NCBI GenBank assembly: GCA_910579155.1
Contig: CAJTTS010000031.1
Span: 1-34,071, forward strand
Direction: 5' to 3'
Length of the DNA: 34,071 nt
Origin: an uncultured Oscillospiraceae bacterium
GTDB taxonomy: Bacteria; Bacillota_A; Clostridia; Oscillospirales; Oscillospiraceae
Shown here piece by piece: positions 31,569 to 34,071 of the stretch (its first letter is position 1; every line of letters starts with the position of its first letter). The position numbers and the translations under genes are program-made. Below the pieces are notes generated by a model. That model ran no database searches. It saw nothing but the letters and a program-made list of their open reading frames with translations, and had not been told where the DNA came from.

Positions 31569-33614
31569 TTAATACCAATCGTGCTTTTCGTTCCGGTCAA
31601 GGGCGTTGATCTGCGCCATTTCCGCATCGGTCAGCTCGAAGCCGTACAATTCGGTGTTCTCCTTGATATGGTCGGGATTGCCGGAACCGGGGATGACCAC
31701 CACGCCCTTTTGGAGATTCCAGCGCAGGATCACTTGGGCGGAGGATACGCCGTGGGCTTTGGCGATGCCGGAGATCACCTCATCTCCCAGCAGTTCCGCC
31801 GTATGGCCACGGCCCCCCAGGGGATACCAGCCCTGGACCACGATCCCAAGGTCCTGGATATAGGGGATCACATCGTTTTCCTGATAGTAGGGGTGGATTT
31901 CGTTCTGAACCAGAGCCGGGGTGATCGTCACCTGGGGCAAGAAAGATTCCAGCTCCTTCACATACCAGTTGGACAGGCCCAGGGAGCGGATTTTTCCTTC
32001 CTTCACAAATTTTTCCATGGCCTGATACGCTTTCACATCGTTCCGGTCAGGGTGGTGCAGAAGCATCATATCCACATAGCCGATGTCAAGCCGGTCCAGA
32101 CAGGCTTGGATGGACTGCTCCGGGTTGGCCATTTCGCTGCCGGGGTAAATCTTCGTGATAACGAAAACATCTTCCCGTTTGATGATGCCCTCGTCAATGG
32201 CCTCCCGGATGGCCTGGCCTACTTCTTCCTCGTTGCCATAGGCGGAGGCGGTGTCGATGAGCCGGACCCCGCTTCGTAGAGCGGACTTTACCGAATTAAC
32301 GCAGGTCTCTCCGTGGAGGCTGTAGGTCCCCAGGCCGTTGATGGGCATTTCATAGCCGCTGTTGAGAGTGATGCTCTTTGTCTCAAAGTTGAATCCCGCT
32401 TTTCTGGTGGCGGAAGTCACCGCGTCCACCGCCGGCTGCGGCAGATTCAGACCATTGATCCATTCCTCTACGGTGCTGCGGCTGGTTCCCCCGGCGAAAC
32501 GGCGTCCGGTGATCCAATCCGCATCAGGAGCCAGGGACTTGATGCTGCTGTCACTGTACCCGCTGGAGTGGGATGTGCAGAAGGGTACGATGGTTTTTCC
32601 GGTGAAGTCATAGCTCTCCAGGAAGGTGCTGATGATCCGGGGCGGCTGTCCGTGCCAGATGGGGTAGCCCAGGAAGATCACATCGTAGCCCGCCATGTTC
32701 TCAACGCTCCCGGAGATCGCGGGGCGGGCGGAGGAATCGTTCTGTTCCCGGTCGGCCCGGCCATTGGTATAATAGGCAAGGTCGGCATCCGTGTAGGGGA
32801 CCTCCGGCACGATCTCATAGAGATCAGCGCCCAAAATATCCGCCGCGTACTCCGCCAGGGGCCGGGTGGTGTTGGTGGCGGAGAAATAGGCCACCAGGGT
32901 CTTACCGCCTGCTGCCGGTTCCGGCTGGCTGCTGGTGGTATTGCTCAAATAGTGATATAGCATAGAGGCTACTTCCCCTCGTTTGATATTGGTTTTCGGG
33001 TCGAACCGGCGGTTATTGGTCATACCCTCCAGGATACCGTTGGCATTCGCCCAGTGAACCGCTGCCTGTGCCCAAGCGGAAACCGAGGCGGCATCGGAAA
33101 TGTCCGCAGCCGCAGCGCCCTCCGGTTCTCCGGCGTAGCGCCACAAGATCGCAACCGCCTGTTCCCGTGTCGTAGGGTCATTTACGCCAAAGGCGCCGCC
33201 GCCATAGCCGGAGATAATACTGTTTTTCGCGGCCCAGGAAACGGCGTCACTATACCAGGACCCGGCGACCGCGTCTGTAAAAACGGGTGCATCCGATACG
33301 GCAGGCGTTCCGCTCATGCGGTGCAGCACCGTGGCCAGCATAGCACGGGTCAGGGTTGCCTCCGGTGCAAAGGTGGTAGCGGTGGTTCCGCTCATAATAC
33401 CGTGCTGCTGGCAGTAGGCAATCGCCTCCGCATACCAAGCGTCAGCGGGAACATCCGAGAAAGTGACCGTAGACTGAGACTCAGAGGTGAGCTTTGCGCT
33501 ATCTAAGCCATTCCCACTGCTGACAGCGGGAATTTCTGCCGCCGAGCATGAAGTCATAGTCAAGAGGCAGACCATGCAGACTGCCATTGAAAAGGAAAGG
33601 AATCGTTTCTTCAT
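31569..33614 (-). CDS. Exported SLH-flavodoxin-aldo/keto reductase fusion protein
   Basis: A 681-aa protein. Residues 1-23 are a signal (KKR, hydrophobic core, TMTSC) that probably gives a lipoprotein at Cys23. Three S-layer homology repeats follow (about 51-95, 111-160, 170-222: TFSDVPADAWYAEAI, VFTDAVAGSWYSDAV, NIKRGEVASMLYHYL). Residues 238-390 are a flavodoxin domain (TLVAYFSATNTTRPLAEYAADILGAD; FLGYPIWHGQPP). Residues 415-675 are an aldo/keto reductase with Asp454, Tyr459, Lys488 and His521, spaced exactly as the AKR catalytic tetrad, and IPGSGNPDHIKEN for NADPH. Wall anchoring through SLH is expected. ATG at 33614 with GGAGG. How FMN and NADPH would be supplied outside is unclear. Confidence 0.88.
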   Translation of the reverse strand: MKKRFLSFSMAVCMVCLLTMTSCSAAEIPAVSSGNGLDSAKLTSESQSTVTFSDVPADAWYAEAIAYCQQHGIMSGTTATTFAPEATLTRAMLATVLHRMSGTPAVSDAPVFTDAVAGSWYSDAVSWAAKNSIISGYGGGAFGVNDPTTREQAVAILWRYAGEPEGAAAADISDAASVSAWAQAAVHWANANGILEGMTNNRRFDPKTNIKRGEVASMLYHYLSNTTSSQPEPAAGGKTLVAYFSATNTTRPLAEYAADILGADLYEIVPEVPYTDADLAYYTNGRADREQNDSSARPAISGSVENMAGYDVIFLGYPIWHGQPPRIISTFLESYDFTGKTIVPFCTSHSSGYSDSSIKSLAPDADWITGRRFAGGTSRSTVEEWINGLNLPQPAVDAVTSATRKAGFNFETKSITLNSGYEMPINGLGTYSLHGETCVNSVKSALRSGVRLIDTASAYGNEEEVGQAIREAIDEGIIKREDVFVITKIYPGSEMANPEQSIQACLDRLDIGYVDMMLLHHPDRNDVKAYQAMEKFVKEGKIRSLGLSNWYVKELESFLPQVTITPALVQNEIHPYYQENDVIPYIQDLGIVVQGWYPLGGRGHTAELLGDEVISGIAKAHGVSSAQVILRWNLQKGVVVIPGSGNPDHIKENTELYGFELTDAEMAQINALDRNEKHDWY

Positions 33615-33922
33615 ATTGGTTCCTCCAGTTTGCTGTTTATCCCGGAGCTTTTGCAACTGTTGTAAGCCATTGTGTAATGGAAATTTGCTGAGGGCAGTCC
33701 GAAGTCTGTGTAGAACGGGGGAAACAGCCGGAAGCCGGGGACAATCTCCTTCCCGGTCAGCCGTCCCATGACCTCCCGAATTTCCTCCGGGGTATGGTAT
33801 TGGTTGTTCAGCACCATCCCCAGCCGGATGGCCTCCTGGAACAGCTCGTTGGCGTAAGCCGCCCGCTTCGCGTCCTCTGGCGCATTCTCCCGGAAGCCCC
33901 GGATCACATCCTCTGCCGTCAT
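33611..33922 (-). pseudogene. Truncated sugar O-acetyltransferase (Maa/LacA family)
   Basis: Residues 1-75 (MTAEDVIRGFRENAPED; TPEEIREVMGRLTGKEIVPGFRLFPPFYTDFG) are the Mac-type helical N-terminus of maltose/galactoside O-acetyltransferases, which are normally about 190-200 aa. After FG the hexapeptide-repeat body is missing; the frame runs on for 28 unrelated residues and stops 1 codon into the next gene. It cannot form the catalytic beta-helix, so I treat it as a deletion remnant. The upstream TTG (33940) is less likely than the ATG at 33922, which has GAGGGAG. Confidence 0.75.
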
Positions 33923-33936
33923 GCCCTTCGACTCCC

Positions 33937-34071
33937 TCAACGGTTAAAATTGGTCCAGTGATCCGTTTCCGCCGCAGGCGGCGTCACACCCCGCTGGGTT
34001 CCGGCCTGAATACATTTCAACAGCCACGCCATATTCCGGCCCAGGTTTCGCATCGTCTGAAGCCCCTCTTT
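33937..34071 (-). CDS. Flavodoxin-family NAD(P)H-dependent oxidoreductase, C-terminal end (partial)
   Basis: The last 44 residues of a gene cut by the right edge (LQTMRNLGRNMAWLLKCIQAG, ending DHWTNFNR). This pattern, a Gly-Arg-Asn-Met-Ala helix followed by a TNF-R end, is common at the C-terminus of flavodoxin-fold NADPH-dependent FMN reductases. The truncated acetyltransferase starts 14 nt after this stop, so these minus-strand redox genes may share a transcript. Confidence 0.65.
   Translation of the reverse strand, partial: KEGLQTMRNLGRNMAWLLKCIQAGTQRGVTPPAAETDHWTNFNR

Noticed and set aside
1..34071. CRISPR array, tRNA, rRNA or prophage
   Set aside because: No evenly spaced direct repeats, no cloverleaf or rRNA stretches and no phage structural genes were seen.

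Overview
The window is high-GC, gene-dense DNA with Bacillota-type signals: AGGAGG ribosome sites, sigma-A promoters close to TTGACA-17-TATAAT, and many hairpin-plus-T-run terminators. Gene content is that of a strict anaerobe: radical SAM enzymes, an acyl-CoA dehydratase activase set, an ECF S component with a DUF4430 lipoprotein-like partner, a DUF6465 protein and three BlaI-type repressors. The best guess is a gut-type clostridium of the Oscillospiraceae/Oscillospirales; this rests on composition and gene types, not on a database match.

Left part (1-3.6 kb): the end of a mannose/sorbose-family PTS (IIC, IID, IIB), an RpiR/MurR regulator and murQ. Together these suggest uptake and breakdown of N-acetylmuramic acid or a related amino sugar by an unusual PTS class. 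Next come a DUF6465 gene on the other strand, a Na/phosphate symporter with a PhoU-like tail, an orphan BlaI repressor with its own operator, an SDR oxidoreductase, an MFS exporter and, on the minus strand, a class I aminotransferase (3.6-10.4 kb).

Middle (10.4-17 kb): a two-gene radical SAM operon (one protein with three C-terminal CxxC pairs, one HemW-like), then a gene with a RelB/DinJ-like DNA-binding N-terminus fused to about 300 helical residues, a flotillin, and a MarR-TauE/SafE operon. At 17.1-22.3 kb two complete BlaI-M56 (BlaR1-like) sensor-repressor modules face each other tail to tail. They share one perfect bidirectional hairpin, and each has its own operator region.

Right part (22.5-34 kb): a GntR/FCD regulator leads a three-gene operon encoding a split form of the DUF2229/HgdB/activase family. 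Behind it lies a perfect 31-bp inverted repeat. An ECF S component and DUF4430 protein (possible corrinoid uptake) are divergent from a 952-aa fusion of an acyltransferase-3 domain to a GT-C-like membrane domain. From about 30.5 to 31.5 kb the DNA is a scrapyard: nested inverted repeats, the tail of an IS5-family transposase, an HgdB-like pseudogene and a membrane-protein remnant. The window ends with minus-strand redox genes: a striking SLH-flavodoxin-aldo/keto reductase fusion with a probable lipoprotein signal, a truncated sugar O-acetyltransferase, and the tail of a flavodoxin-family protein.

The most unusual items are the surface-type SLH-flavodoxin-AKR fusion, the RelB-like fusion with its palindromic promoter, the paired radical SAM genes, the acyltransferase/GT-C fusion and the twin BlaI-M56 modules. 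No CRISPR array, rRNA or tRNA was seen.
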